This document shows positions 7,628 to 15,823 of a stretch of DNA of 21,128 nt, piece after piece (position 1 is the stretch's first letter; the number at the start of each line of letters is the position of its first letter). Both the position numbers and the translations under genes were made by a program. A model generated the notes under the pieces. That model ran no database searches, was not told where the DNA came from, and saw nothing but the letters and a program-made list of their open reading frames with translations. Source of the stretch: JAVBKE01 sp031554215 (lineage in GTDB: Bacteria; Bacillota; Bacilli; JARBTR01); NCBI GenBank assembly GCA_031554215.1, contig JAVBKF010000225.1, positions 1 through 21,128 on the forward strand, in the 5' to 3' direction.

Positions 7628-8599
7628 CTAATCTCTATTCGGTATATTGTCTAAACAATTGTCACAAAATACTGGATTGTTTTCCTCTTCATCTTTTTCA
7701 TAAACTGTGGCCCGAACAAGATTGCCACAATTCTGACAAGAGTCAATTTCTACAGCATCGTAACTAATACCGCAAGAAAAACAAACATATTTACGCAACT
7801 CCTCATTGAATACAAAATTATCTTGTCCGCACTCAGGACATTCTTGTGCTGGTTCACCACCTTGTGCAATTGCACGGTATCCACCTAAATAATTCAATGC
7901 GGCACTACTACTGTCCTCAGTATAATCACAGAAGTGGCAATGTACTATTGCGTTCTCGCATTGTAAAAATGGTTCTTCACACTCTGGACAAGGAATAACA
8001 TATTCCCCTATCCCTTTACTCTCTATTTCATTTGTAACTAATTTAATTATGTCATCATAATGCTCTACTAGTTTTGCAATACTATACTTAATACTTTCAA
8101 ACAGTATTTGCTCCTCATCTAGAAATTTGTTTCTTTGTAGATGGTCAGTAATAAAGCATACAAAAATGGAAAGACATTTATTTACAACACTTTCGACAGC
8201 ATATAAATTTTCATCAGCTACCTCATAATGTTCAATTTTATTTCTTCTTTGGCGTAATTTTTCTAGGTATCTCTTATCCTTATCACTAAAGTAAATATCA
8301 CAGAAGTTATCCAATCTTCTTATCAAAGTCTTACTGTCAACACTTTTAAAATCTCCTTTTTCTAAATTTTTCTTTTCTGCGCTATTCATATCAGAAAAAA
8401 TAAATGTCCAGTTTTCTTGTAATAGACGATACTTGAAAACGAGCTCTATGCCTGAGGAAAGGTGAAGTATTGAATATTTCATAAGTTTTTGCTTTTCAAC
8501 AGCACTTAATTTATCATCATTTTCCACTTCCAAAAGATGTTCTACAGCTGACAGAACAAAATCAAATCCATTCTCCAGCATTGTAAATTTCATTTCCAC
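7628..8599 (-). CDS. HEPN-like protein with three C-terminal zinc ribbons
   Basis: This 323-residue protein has an all-helical N-terminal half (about 1-190) carrying RNKIEH (119-124), an Rx4H motif like the active site of HEPN ribonucleases. The C-terminal third has six CxxC pairs that form three zinc ribbons: C204/C207 with C221/C224, C254/C257 with C273/C276, and C288/C291 with C312/C315. No signal peptide or membrane helix. GTG 8599 follows GGGGG by about five bases; ATG 8593 is an alternative start. It has its own promoter and no obvious partner gene. I know no named family for this architecture. HEPN proteins often cut RNA in toxin or phage-defence systems; the zinc ribbons may bind nucleic acid. 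Function is inference; a non-catalytic HEPN role is possible. Confidence 0.75.
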   Translation of the reverse strand: MEMKFTMLENGFDFVLSAVEHLLEVENDDKLSAVEKQKLMKYSILHLSSGIELVFKYRLLQENWTFIFSDMNSAEKKNLEKGDFKSVDSKTLIRRLDNFCDIYFSDKDKRYLEKLRQRRNKIEHYEVADENLYAVESVVNKCLSIFVCFITDHLQRNKFLDEEQILFESIKYSIAKLVEHYDDIIKLVTNEIESKGIGEYVIPCPECEEPFLQCENAIVHCHFCDYTEDSSSAALNYLGGYRAIAQGGEPAQECPECGQDNFVFNEELRKYVCFSCGISYDAVEIDSCQNCGNLVRATVYEKDEEENNPVFCDNCLDNIPNRD

Positions 8600-8636
8600 A
8601 AAATCCCCCTCTGAAAATTATTATTTTGTACCGATC

Positions 8637-8666
8637 ATTATAGTGTATGTAATAATTCATTATCAA
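8637..8666 (-). promoter_or_regulatory. Sigma-A-type promoter of the HEPN/zinc-ribbon gene
   Basis: On the minus strand -35 TTGATA (8661-8666), an 18-base spacer and a perfect -10 TATAAT (8637-8642) point at the gene starting at 8599. Confidence 0.7.
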
Positions 8667-8691
8667 TATAAACAGACCATATAAAAACAAT

Positions 8692-8720
8692 TTGCACGAA
8701 TAAATCAAAAATGTTATGAT
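8692..8720 (+). promoter_or_regulatory. Promoter of the antitoxin RNA, module 1
   Basis: -35 TTGCAC (8692-8697), 17-base spacer, -10 TATGAT (8715-8720), directed at the 3' end of the toxin gene. The TATGATTACAATATAAA stretch from the -10 onward is conserved in module 2. Confidence 0.6.
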
Positions 8721-8726
8721 TACAAT

Positions 8727-8845
8727 ATAAACAGGAGCACTGCGTTAACAATGCTCCCTAACAACAGCCCGCATAAGAGCGGTCAGCTAGCAGAATAAGT
8801 CATAAAAAATAGACCCTGTTCTACGAGGAACGGTCTATTTTTTAT
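8727..8845 (+). ncRNA. Predicted antisense antitoxin RNA, type I module 1
   Basis: About 120 nucleotides should run from the plus-strand promoter to the shared bidirectional terminator, converging on the toxin mRNA. A 5' hairpin GGAGCA...TGCTCC lies near the start, then AGAGCGGTCAGCTAGC, which is nearly the same in module 2. Complementarity to the toxin mRNA is mainly across the terminator, as in fst/par and txpA/ratA systems. The ends are predictions. Confidence 0.55.
8804..8843. terminator. Bidirectional terminator shared by toxin mRNA and antitoxin RNA, module 1
   Basis: AAAAAATAGACC (8804-8815) pairs perfectly with GGTCTATTTTTT (8832-8843), with an inner GTTC/GAAC pair. It has a T-run on both strands. 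Confidence 0.85.
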
Positions 8846-8918
8846 CGTTATGTCGAATTATTAAAAGTATCAAAGTTGCAAAAACTACTGCAAACATTAG
8901 GCTTTCATAAACTGACAT
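8835..8918 (-). CDS. Holin-like type I toxin peptide, copy 1
   Basis: This 27-residue peptide starts MSVYESLMFAV, continues with a single hydrophobic helix (VFATLILLII) and ends with a charged tail RHNDKK. This is the Hol-Tox/Fst-like pattern of membrane-acting toxins of type I toxin-antitoxin modules. ATG 8918 is preceded by a very strong AAAGGGGGTGG ribosome site. The stop codon lies inside the terminator stem, so the 3' end of the mRNA is exposed to the convergent antisense RNA. Copy 2 at 20847-20927 is identical at 21 of 26 positions when start codons are ignored. Confidence 0.85.
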   Translation of the reverse strand: MSVYESLMFAVVFATLILLIIRHNDKK

Positions 8919-8974
8919 AACACCACCCCCTTTCGAGGGCTGGCTGACCGTTCTTAGCACTGTTATCTGTGCTC

Positions 8975-9003
8975 ATTATACATTCTACGTATAGGTGTGT
9001 CTA
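8975..9003 (-). promoter_or_regulatory. Promoter of toxin mRNA, module 1
   Basis: On the minus strand -35 TAGACA (8998-9003), 17-base spacer, -10 TATAAT (8975-8980). The leader has a hairpin AGCAC/GTGCT near 8956-8973 that could shape translation. Confidence 0.75.
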
Positions 9004-9104
9004 GTTCTTTTTTGTTACTGGCTACCTTTGCCGTATACTTTTTCAAATGCCCAAACGGTATCATCAAGAACCCACGGATTCTATGAGGAGCTTTTTTTAT
9101 ACAA

Positions 9105-9141
9105 TCAAAAAAAGTTCTCAAAATTGCCGTTTTGAGAACTT
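9105..9141 (-). terminator. Strong Rho-independent terminator
   Basis: AAGTTCTCAAAA and TTTTGAGAACTT (9112-9123, 9130-9141) form a perfect 12-bp stem. On the minus strand it runs into seven T. It could end the candidate small RNA or a transcript read through from tupA copy 2. Confidence 0.8.
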
Positions 9142-9235
9142 AGGGTCTGAAGCGAAATAAACCCAAAACTTTTAAATTGGATGAACGAAGAGGATCAATA
9201 TAATGCAGAAAGCGTTTTATATTGTTTTCTCTTCT
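9105..9235 (-). ncRNA. Candidate structured small RNA
   Basis: A promoter-like TTGACA (9264-9269) with 17 bases to AAGAAT (9241-9246) predicts a start near 9235 on the minus strand. The RNA would open with a long hairpin: GAAGAG (9229-9234) with CTCTTC (9187-9192), then CAATATAA (9217-9224) with TTATATTG (9196-9203), around a 13-base loop. A GGGT/ACCC hairpin follows, and then a strong terminator. No open frame with a ribosome site is seen inside. I do not recognise it as a known family. The -10 is weak (4 of 6), so transcription is not certain. Confidence 0.45.
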
Positions 9236-9263
9236 TAGTAATTCTTACACACGATAATGAATA

Positions 9264-9860
9264 TGTCAAATCCTCAATAATACATTGGGTATGTCAGATT
9301 CATTCTCAATTAGTCCCTACTATTTCAATCATTATTATTGATAAGCTGTTTCACATATGAATCAAAAAATTTACCATTTTGATACTTTCTCTACAGGCAT
9401 CATGTATCTGGTGTCCTGCTTGCAACATTTTATTTGTATCCCCCCCTATACAAGTTATAGAAAGCAATCTTTCTGAAATCTCCAGTACCGCTTTCGTTTT
9501 GAACTGTCAACTATTGGTTGACAGTTGCTTTTTCATCTAATTCACCTATGGCTAGGAAAAAAGAATATGCTAACGCCAATTCTGTTTAGTTGTTTGAAAA
9601 AGTACTGTAATCCCTATCTGAGTTAACCAAACTAATAAAACCCCTTATATCTTATATCACGTTAATAACGCACGTAAAATAAAGTCTTTAGCAGATTCGG
9701 GATCTGGCATCCTCATACGTCCATCCACCAAGCACTAGCATCACAACCGCCCGCCTATTACAAGAAAAAAATATAATATCCCAACCGCGCCTAATATAGG
9801 CACTAGTCAAAATATTGCATGCTAAAATCACTAACAACTTGCATCGACTTATCTCGGTTA
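9264..9860. other. About 600 bases with no intact gene
   Basis: No convincing gene is seen. A 25-codon minus-strand frame (about 9345-9420) with an upstream G run, and short hydrophobic or charged fragments around 9640-9810, might be relics but match nothing I know. Small hairpins TTGTAT/ATACAA around a C7 run and AGAAAG/CTTTCT lie at about 9435-9475, ahead of the terminator at 9502-9533. This is where TupB/TupC genes might have been expected after tupA; none remain. Confidence 0.5.
9502..9533 (+). terminator. Rho-independent terminator on the plus strand
   Basis: AACTGTCAAC (9502-9511) pairs perfectly with GTTGACAGTT (9517-9526), followed by GCTTTTT. No gene precedes it on the plus strand, so it may serve an unrecognised RNA. 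Confidence 0.65.
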
Positions 9861-10745
9861 CTACTCACTGTCCTCATCATCCAAGTAACTATAGAAAAGC
9901 GGCTCACCGTATTCCTCCACGCCAAACTCAGTAATCATCTTCTGTGCCTCATCAGAAACCATAAACGCAACAAAAGCTTCTGCTGGTTCTGCATTCACAT
10001 CAGGGTGTTTTTCTGGGTTCACTTGCATCACATGGTAAACATTTTGAAGTCCAGGGTCACCTTCGACTATAATCTCGAAGTCAGGCATATTCTTTTCTTG
10101 TGCTAGGTAGGTTGCTCTATCTGTCAATGTGTAATAGCCCTTTTCTGTCGCAATCTGGAGTGTTGCCCCCATACCTTGTCCCGATGAAATGTAATTCGGG
10201 TTTGCTGCTGGTTGGGCACCAGTTTCTGCCCAAACATCTTTCTCTTTCTTATGAGTACCAGAGTCGTCTCCTCTTGAAACAAAACCAGCATTTTCAGCGG
10301 TAATCTTCTTGAATGCCTCGTTAATTGGCATTCCTTTGATACCTGCTGGATCAGCTTTTGGTCCAACTATTATGTAGTCGTTGTACATGACGCGCTTGTA
10401 GTTCGTGACATCACCGCTATCAACAAGTGGTTGCTCAGACTTTGGTGCGTGTACGAGTAGTGCATCCGCTTCGCCTCTTTCGCCAAGTTCTAACGCCTCT
10501 CCAGTGCCTACTGCAACTGTTTTCACCTCCACGTTATTCTCTTCCTCAAATACTGGAAGTAACGCATCAAGTAGCCCGCTGTCCTGTGTACTTGTCGTTG
10601 TTGCTAAAATCATTTCCTGTGGTTTTTCTTTTTTAGGCGCTGCTTCTTTCTTTTCCGCTGGTTCACTACCACATCCTGTTAGCATCAACATGAAAACGGA
10701 TAATGTTAGTAACAACGATAACCATTTTTTATGTTTATGCATCAT
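9861..10745 (-). CDS. tupA: TupA-type tungstate-binding lipoprotein, copy 2
   Basis: This 294-residue lipoprotein has a signal peptide ending LTGC (Cys25), then a Lys/Glu-rich linker and the binding domain. The oxyanion motif is the canonical TTTS in ILATTTSTQDSGLL, followed by AVGTGEAL, DALLVHAP and VSRGDDSGTHKKE. I chose ATG 10745 (next ATG at 10742) because AAGGAGA lies five to eight bases upstream; an upstream TTG frame from 10778 has no such site. It is the last gene of the formate dehydrogenase operon and follows the moeA fusion by 45 bases. It should capture tungstate for the cofactor, but no permease or ATPase gene is nearby. Molybdate binding cannot be excluded. Confidence 0.88.
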   Translation of the reverse strand: MMHKHKKWLSLLLTLSVFMLMLTGCGSEPAEKKEAAPKKEKPQEMILATTTSTQDSGLLDALLPVFEEENNVEVKTVAVGTGEALELGERGEADALLVHAPKSEQPLVDSGDVTNYKRVMYNDYIIVGPKADPAGIKGMPINEAFKKITAENAGFVSRGDDSGTHKKEKDVWAETGAQPAANPNYISSGQGMGATLQIATEKGYYTLTDRATYLAQEKNMPDFEIIVEGDPGLQNVYHVMQVNPEKHPDVNAEPAEAFVAFMVSDEAQKMITEFGVEEYGEPLFYSYLDDEDSE

Positions 10746-10790
10746 TAAATCTCCTTTTTCTCTCACTGTTTTTTTCAAATCTGTAGTAGT

Positions 10791-12698
10791 TTAAATGTAA
10801 CTGGCTGCTTGGCCCGAGACCACTTCGTAACCACCTAAACGTTCGATTTCCTGTTTCAATTGCTCAGAGCGCAGTAGTTGCAATAACGTTTGCCCTACTT
10901 CACTATCAAAAAATTCGCGCGTCATCAGTAAATCATATGATTCATCTGCCACAGGAATAAAGTCTACGCCAAGAATCCGTGCCGCAGCATAGATCCCAAG
11001 CCCAACCGTATTTCGGTTCGCCTCCACTTCAGCAGCAACGCTTAGGTGTGAGAAAAATTCCCGGTGAAAGCCATTGATTGTGCCGCTATCAATCGCTTCA
11101 TCCCTCAACATGTGGTCCAATAGAATCCGCGTACCAGCACCTTTTTGCCGATTGACAAACTGGACATCAGATCCCAGTAAATCACGCACAGTTTGAATCT
11201 GTAACGGATTTCCCTTTGCGACAATCCAGCCCTGTTTCCTGCGCAAAAACGGCTGCAACACAAGCGCTTTCCCGCCTGCAAAACGTGTAACATAAGAACG
11301 GTTATATTCGTTCGTATCAGGGTCTAGCAGATGAATGCCTGCCACATGCGCTTCGCCTTTTTGCACTGCAAGAATGCCCGCCATGCTACCTGTATGTGCT
11401 GAAATCGCCCGCCCGCCGTGCTGCTTCCACTTGGAAGCAATCAGGTCAAGCGTCATATCATGACTACCACTGAAAAACAGGGTACTCGCCAATTCGCTTA
11501 CCGGTTTGAGTAGTTCTACAGAGACAACCTCACCCGTCTCATAGCCGGCGATTGATGGCGGAATAATCAACAGTGCATCAGCACGCACTAAACTCATCGT
11601 AATTCCGGCAGCTCGCGGCAATGGGACAGCGACACATTCACCACTGACTTTCGCTACAGTCATTCTGATGAAATCCTCAGCGCCAAGCGTAGAAACCACA
11701 CGCCTGCCGAGCTTAACATCCAGTTTATCTCGTACCGGCTCATGAATGCCCAAGTAACGACAAATCAGTGGACGAAGAAACCATTCTAATGACAAATAAG
11801 CAGAGACTGGGTAGCCAGGAATCCCAATGACTATTTTCCCTTGTACTTTCCCGATGATCACAGGTTTACCTGGCCGGCAGGCCACACCATGTGTCAATAC
11901 TTCACCAATGCCTGCGAGAACTTCCTGCGTATAATCTCGTCTACCAGCAGATGAACCTGCATTAACGATGACAATATCAGACAGCTTCACAGCCGCTAAA
12001 ATCGCCTGTTTAATTTTTTCCTGATCATCTGTGACAACTGAAAATAGTTTGGCATCCCCGCCCCACTCACTGACATAGTTCGCAAAAACGGTGCCGTTAA
12101 ATTCAATCAGTTTCCCTTTCGTCGCCGCTTCCTCTGCTGAAACGAGTTCATGTCCTGTTGGAATAATCGTTACGAGTGGTTTTTTAACAACAGTGACGCT
12201 TGTCAGGCCACTAGCAAGCATCGCGCCTAAATCAACAGGCCGAAACGTATGCCCTTCGGTAAAGAGCATTTCCTCTGCCGTTATATCCTCGCCAATTGGT
12301 CTGATATGCTGCCAAGGTGTTGCTGGGCTAATAATCTCGACCTCACCCGCCGCCAGTTCCTGCACATGCTCAATCATAATGACAGCGTTAAATGGTGAAG
12401 GGACCGGGTTTCCTGTATCCACATAGACAAAGCTGTCTGTCGCGATCATCAGCGGATTTCTTTCATGCGCTGCATAGGTTTCCTCTGCAACAACGGCGAT
12501 GCCATCCATCGCCGAGGCATGAAAATGTGGCATAGACCGCTTCGCAAACACCGGTTTGAATGAAACACGCCCAAGTGCGTTTGCAACATCAATCGTTTCG
12601 GCCGTTCGCTCAAATTGAAATGCCTCTAGCAATTCTGCCTGTGCAACAAGCCGTGGTTTATCTTCTAAATAGACGTTTCGTTTGTTTCTACCTGTCAT
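10791..12698 (-). CDS. MoeA fused to a periplasmic-binding-like domain
   Basis: This 635-residue fusion has a MoeA domain (about 1-400) with SAMDGIAV, DTGNPVP, VNAGSSAGRRDYTQ and KPVIIG...GIPGYPVSAY, the motifs of molybdopterin molybdotransferase. The C-terminal part (about 405-635), from FFSGSHDMTLDLIASKW onward, resembles the COG1910 oxyanion/LysR-substrate-type domain (NRQKGAGTRILLDHML, then ANRNTVGLGIYAAARILGVD). No signal peptide, so it is cytoplasmic. MoeA inserts molybdate or tungstate into adenylated molybdopterin; the extra domain may sense or deliver the metal oxyanion. ATG 12698 has AGGTG seven bases upstream. It lies between a plain moeA and tupA, which fits a metal-loading role for formate dehydrogenase. 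Confidence 0.88.
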   Translation of the reverse strand: MTGRNKRNVYLEDKPRLVAQAELLEAFQFERTAETIDVANALGRVSFKPVFAKRSMPHFHASAMDGIAVVAEETYAAHERNPLMIATDSFVYVDTGNPVPSPFNAVIMIEHVQELAAGEVEIISPATPWQHIRPIGEDITAEEMLFTEGHTFRPVDLGAMLASGLTSVTVVKKPLVTIIPTGHELVSAEEAATKGKLIEFNGTVFANYVSEWGGDAKLFSVVTDDQEKIKQAILAAVKLSDIVIVNAGSSAGRRDYTQEVLAGIGEVLTHGVACRPGKPVIIGKVQGKIVIGIPGYPVSAYLSLEWFLRPLICRYLGIHEPVRDKLDVKLGRRVVSTLGAEDFIRMTVAKVSGECVAVPLPRAAGITMSLVRADALLIIPPSIAGYETGEVVSVELLKPVSELASTLFFSGSHDMTLDLIASKWKQHGGRAISAHTGSMAGILAVQKGEAHVAGIHLLDPDTNEYNRSYVTRFAGGKALVLQPFLRRKQGWIVAKGNPLQIQTVRDLLGSDVQFVNRQKGAGTRILLDHMLRDEAIDSGTINGFHREFFSHLSVAAEVEANRNTVGLGIYAAARILGVDFIPVADESYDLLMTREFFDSEVGQTLLQLLRSEQLKQEIERLGGYEVVSGQAASYI

Positions 12699-12767
12699 TC
12701 CCGTTCACCTCACTGCCTAAAGCGGGTATTCATGAAACTTTTTTACCAGTCGGCGAATAGCACGGGG

Positions 12768-13994
12768 CTAAATGAATAGCACCTCAGCGATATCGCCCTG
12801 ATCAATGCCTTCCAATGCTTCCCTGATCAACAGCAACCCATCACAATCGACAAGCGTCGAAATCAGGCCAGACTTCCCGTGCACAGGTTCTGCGATGTAG
12901 CCATCCGGACCATGCACTAACCGAACCCGGATAAAATCAGTACGACCAACGGCTGATGCAACGCGGCAGGCTGATTTTGCGTAGGTACTCGTTCTAGTCC
13001 GTGCCCCCAGACCAAGCAAACGATCAATCACTTGCCTAGCAACAACATGTAGGACAATCAGGGCGGCTGCTGGATGTCCAGGTAAACCAATCACTGGTTT
13101 CCCGGCAGCATTCGCAAGAATCGTCGGTTTCCCCGGCTTCATCGCAATCCCATGAACATAGACACCAGGTGCCCCTAAATCATTGATCATTTCTGCCGCA
13201 TAGTCTTTCTCACCAACAGAACTGCCGCCAGAAATCACCAAACAATCAGACGCAGCGACCGCGTACCGGCAAGCCTCTTCAAGCGCTTGCTGGTTATCAG
13301 GCAGTATACCGCCATCACGCACTTCACAGCCAAATCCCCGAAGCACAGTCGCCACTGTCAGATTATTGATTGAGCGGACTTTTCCGAGTGGCAACGTTTC
13401 AGCACCAAAATCAACAATCTCATCACCAGTGGAAAAATAAGTAATCACCGGCATTGCGTACACCTGAACATCCGTCACGCCATTCGCTGCCAAAGCACCT
13501 AGTTCCTGTGCGCGCAAGCTTGTTCCTTTTGAAATCAGCAAACTTCCCTCGCGATAATCTTCACCAACACTTATCACATTCTCGCCAGGAGCCACTTGCC
13601 GATAAACACAAAGAAGGTCCTGATTCTTTTCAACATGTTCAATCATCACCATCGCATCTGCATCCTTGGGTAACATGCCGCCAGTTGGCACATAAACAGC
13701 ATCCCCCGTAGCAAGCGGCAAAAGGCATGCTTCTCCCATATTCACCTCGCCAGTAATCGAGAGAAAACCAGGCATACTCTCGCTAACACCAAATGTATCA
13801 GCAGCCTTAACCGCATAACCATCCACCGAAGACCTTGCAAATGCCGGAACCGGCTCCTGTGCAACAATATCACAACTAGCCACTCTTCCAAGTGCCTCCT
13901 GTAATGAGACATGCTGAAAACGCTCTAAGGGAGAAACATTAGTAGTGATTAGCTGACTCGTTTCTAAGAGCGTTTTAACATGAAAAAAATCCAT
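12768..13994 (-). CDS. moeA: Molybdopterin molybdotransferase MoeA
   Basis: This 408-residue protein has the MoeA motifs in order: RSSVDGYAVKA, VPTGGMLPKDADAMVMIEH, FSTGDEIVD, ISGGSSVGEKDY, and KPGKPTILA...GLPGHPAAA. It inserts the metal into adenylated molybdopterin in the cytoplasm, giving the cofactor of formate dehydrogenase. I chose ATG 13994 because AAGGTG lies seven bases upstream; ATG 14000 is too close to that site. It precedes the moeA fusion by about 70 bases. Having two MoeA proteins in one operon suggests separate metals or steps, but this cannot be told from sequence alone. Confidence 0.93.
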   Translation of the reverse strand: MDFFHVKTLLETSQLITTNVSPLERFQHVSLQEALGRVASCDIVAQEPVPAFARSSVDGYAVKAADTFGVSESMPGFLSITGEVNMGEACLLPLATGDAVYVPTGGMLPKDADAMVMIEHVEKNQDLLCVYRQVAPGENVISVGEDYREGSLLISKGTSLRAQELGALAANGVTDVQVYAMPVITYFSTGDEIVDFGAETLPLGKVRSINNLTVATVLRGFGCEVRDGGILPDNQQALEEACRYAVAASDCLVISGGSSVGEKDYAAEMINDLGAPGVYVHGIAMKPGKPTILANAAGKPVIGLPGHPAAALIVLHVVARQVIDRLLGLGARTRTSTYAKSACRVASAVGRTDFIRVRLVHGPDGYIAEPVHGKSGLISTLVDCDGLLLIREALEGIDQGDIAEVLFI

Positions 13995-14147
13995 TGGCAT
14001 TCACCTTTTTCTCTACTTTCCAGCATCACTTGAAACTGTCCACTACACATCAGTAAAGACATACGAGTGACGCTCATCAATTAACCAAGCAATATCAACC
14101 AATAACCGCATAGGCTCTGTCAACATGGATGGGTAGATTGATTCTTG

Positions 14148-14945
14148 TTACGTCAAATCAACAGCATCAGTCAGCAAAAACGGCTGCTCAATCTGCACAA
14201 TATAATCTAATTGCAATGTTTTCAAATCGAGTAACGCTGGATCAATATTCGTCAATCTCGAATCCTTGACCACTTTCGTGTAATTCCCGCACTGCAAGCA
14301 GCCATGAATTTGCTGCGTTTCTGACCCATCAATCGTCACAACACGAATCGTGCTATGATCCTGATTTCCGCAATATGCACAACCGATTTTCTTGTCATCC
14401 CACTTAGTATGACAACGCGGACAGTGCAAGAACTTGCGTCCATTCTTGCCAATTCTCGCGAGCCGCGGCGGTTCACCGCAACAAGGACAGGCACCGATTG
14501 GGCTTATTCCAGTAAGCGTATCAGCCATTTTCTCTGACACCACTTGCAGAATCGGTCGCAACGTATTTTCGGCAATAAAATGCGGCATCCACAGAGCGAC
14601 TTCATGCTGCTTCGCAAAATCAGCAAAATACCCTTCATTGAAAGCAGCTGCCTGCTTAACCCACTCTAGTGCAGTCCTGCAATCAACAAGCGACATGATG
14701 CGCTGAACATCAGTCTCTGTATCAGGCTGTACACGCACAAGTAACTCTAGCATTTCTACTAAACAGAGGTGCAAATCAAATTCATCAATCTCGTAAGTAA
14801 TTTGATGAATCAGTGGTGTTTCTGGGCTAGGTGCCACCATCGTAATCATCAAATCATCCAGCTTGCTCTTTTGTGCTTGTTGCTGTGAAATGAAGGCCTC
14901 CTGCAACTTTGTATATTCGTCAGATACGACGTCAATGTTGTTCAA
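14148..14945 (-). CDS. fdhE: Formate dehydrogenase accessory protein FdhE
   Basis: This 265-residue protein has a helical N-terminal half and four CxxC pairs in the C-terminal half (C153/C156, C175/C178, C189/C192, C216/C219), the zinc/iron-binding ribbons of FdhE. Key strings are ACPCCGEPPRLARI, FLHCPRCHTKW and CAYCGNQDHS. FdhE is needed to mature membrane-bound, exported formate dehydrogenases and is thought to interact with the catalytic subunit before export. The start is TTG 14945 with GGAGGT seven bases upstream. It is shorter than the roughly 300 residues of the E. coli protein. It lies downstream of the structural genes, as expected. Confidence 0.93.
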   Translation of the reverse strand: MNNIDVVSDEYTKLQEAFISQQQAQKSKLDDLMITMVAPSPETPLIHQITYEIDEFDLHLCLVEMLELLVRVQPDTETDVQRIMSLVDCRTALEWVKQAAAFNEGYFADFAKQHEVALWMPHFIAENTLRPILQVVSEKMADTLTGISPIGACPCCGEPPRLARIGKNGRKFLHCPRCHTKWDDKKIGCAYCGNQDHSTIRVVTIDGSETQQIHGCLQCGNYTKVVKDSRLTNIDPALLDLKTLQLDYIVQIEQPFLLTDAVDLT

Positions 14946-15112
14946 ACCAGCTACCTCCGGGCCATTTCAGGCAGTTTTTTTTAGTACTCAATCATACCTG
15001 CATCCGGTCCGCCTTTTCTACTAGCAAAGGAGACAGACTGCTAGAAGGCTTCCTCCCATGCATGACAGTAGTAAACGAACGCGCCATTGTCGCCATGAGC
15101 AAAACCACTCAG

Positions 15113-15823
15113 CTATTTCGCGTCAGATTGCTGTTCTTTCTCTCTTTGATCCTTCGGGACATACTGACCCGTAGCAACCATCTCATCATACCAAGCGCCA
15201 TGATGAACCTTGGCATATTCTTCAGAAACATCACCTTTGATCATGCCATGAAGGCCACCTTTTGCGTTTGGATGAAGCGCAGCTAGGAAAATATGGCCAA
15301 TAACGACTGCTGTTGCAACACTAATGGTTACTGTGTGAACCGGATAGCCCCATTGAACAACATTTGTTGGAAAGAACTGCGGGAACCAAATAATGAACCC
15401 CGAAATCACAAACCCAGCACAGCAAAGTATTTGTAGAATCGAATTAATCTTCGTCCCACCATTGAGGAAACCTTGTTTCGGAAACTTCGCATGTAGGCCG
15501 AAGAACTCCTTCGGAAATACCTTGATGAACTCCCAATCACGTTTCCCCCATGTCACGCATTGCTTTAACCAATAGAAGAAACTTTTCCGGTCAACAATCA
15601 ACATGAAAACAATTGTACTAGTTAAAATCACTGCGAAAATACGGTGAACTAGATGCGTATTTTCCGGACCACCAAATAGTGAATAAATGAAATTCAGTTT
15701 ATCCCAGTTATAGAGCATCGGCATCCCGGTAATATAAAGCATCAGGAAGCAGACAACATAGGTCCAGTGCGCAACCCGCGGTGCCCAACCAAAGCGAGGA
15801 ACCATTTTCTCATTCTTGTTCAT
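15113..15823 (-). CDS. fdnI: Formate dehydrogenase gamma subunit, membrane cytochrome b
   Basis: This 236-residue membrane protein resembles FdnI, the cytochrome b556 of formate dehydrogenase-N. It has about four transmembrane helices and candidate haem-ligand histidines H19 (RVAHW), H57 or H60 (THLVHR), H163 (PVH) and H177 (IGH). It would take electrons from the iron-sulfur subunit and reduce menaquinone. I chose ATG 15823, which has AGGGGAAG upstream and gives a 14-base overlap with fdnH; the longer frame to 15907 reads through the fdnH coding end and has no ribosome site. It continues the operon order alpha-beta-gamma. Confidence 0.92.
   Translation of the reverse strand: MNKNEKMVPRFGWAPRVAHWTYVVCFLMLYITGMPMLYNWDKLNFIYSLFGGPENTHLVHRIFAVILTSTIVFMLIVDRKSFFYWLKQCVTWGKRDWEFIKVFPKEFFGLHAKFPKQGFLNGGTKINSILQILCCAGFVISGFIIWFPQFFPTNVVQWGYPVHTVTISVATAVVIGHIFLAALHPNAKGGLHGMIKGDVSEEYAKVHHGAWYDEMVATGQYVPKDQREKEQQSDAK

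Noticed and set aside
9015..9080. A minus-strand fragment reading NPWVLDDTVWAFEKVYGKGS before a stop, a possible relic gene end
   Set aside because: Too short to assign, no start, and it overlaps the upstream edge of the toxin promoter.
14043..14126. A 27-codon minus-strand frame between fdhE and moeA (MLTEPMRLLVDIAWLIDERH...)
   Set aside because: It looks protein-like, but there is no ribosome site and I recognise no family.
14965..15086. A 34-codon minus-strand frame between fdnI and fdhE
   Set aside because: Low-complexity Ser/Arg sequence, poor ribosome site, no known match.
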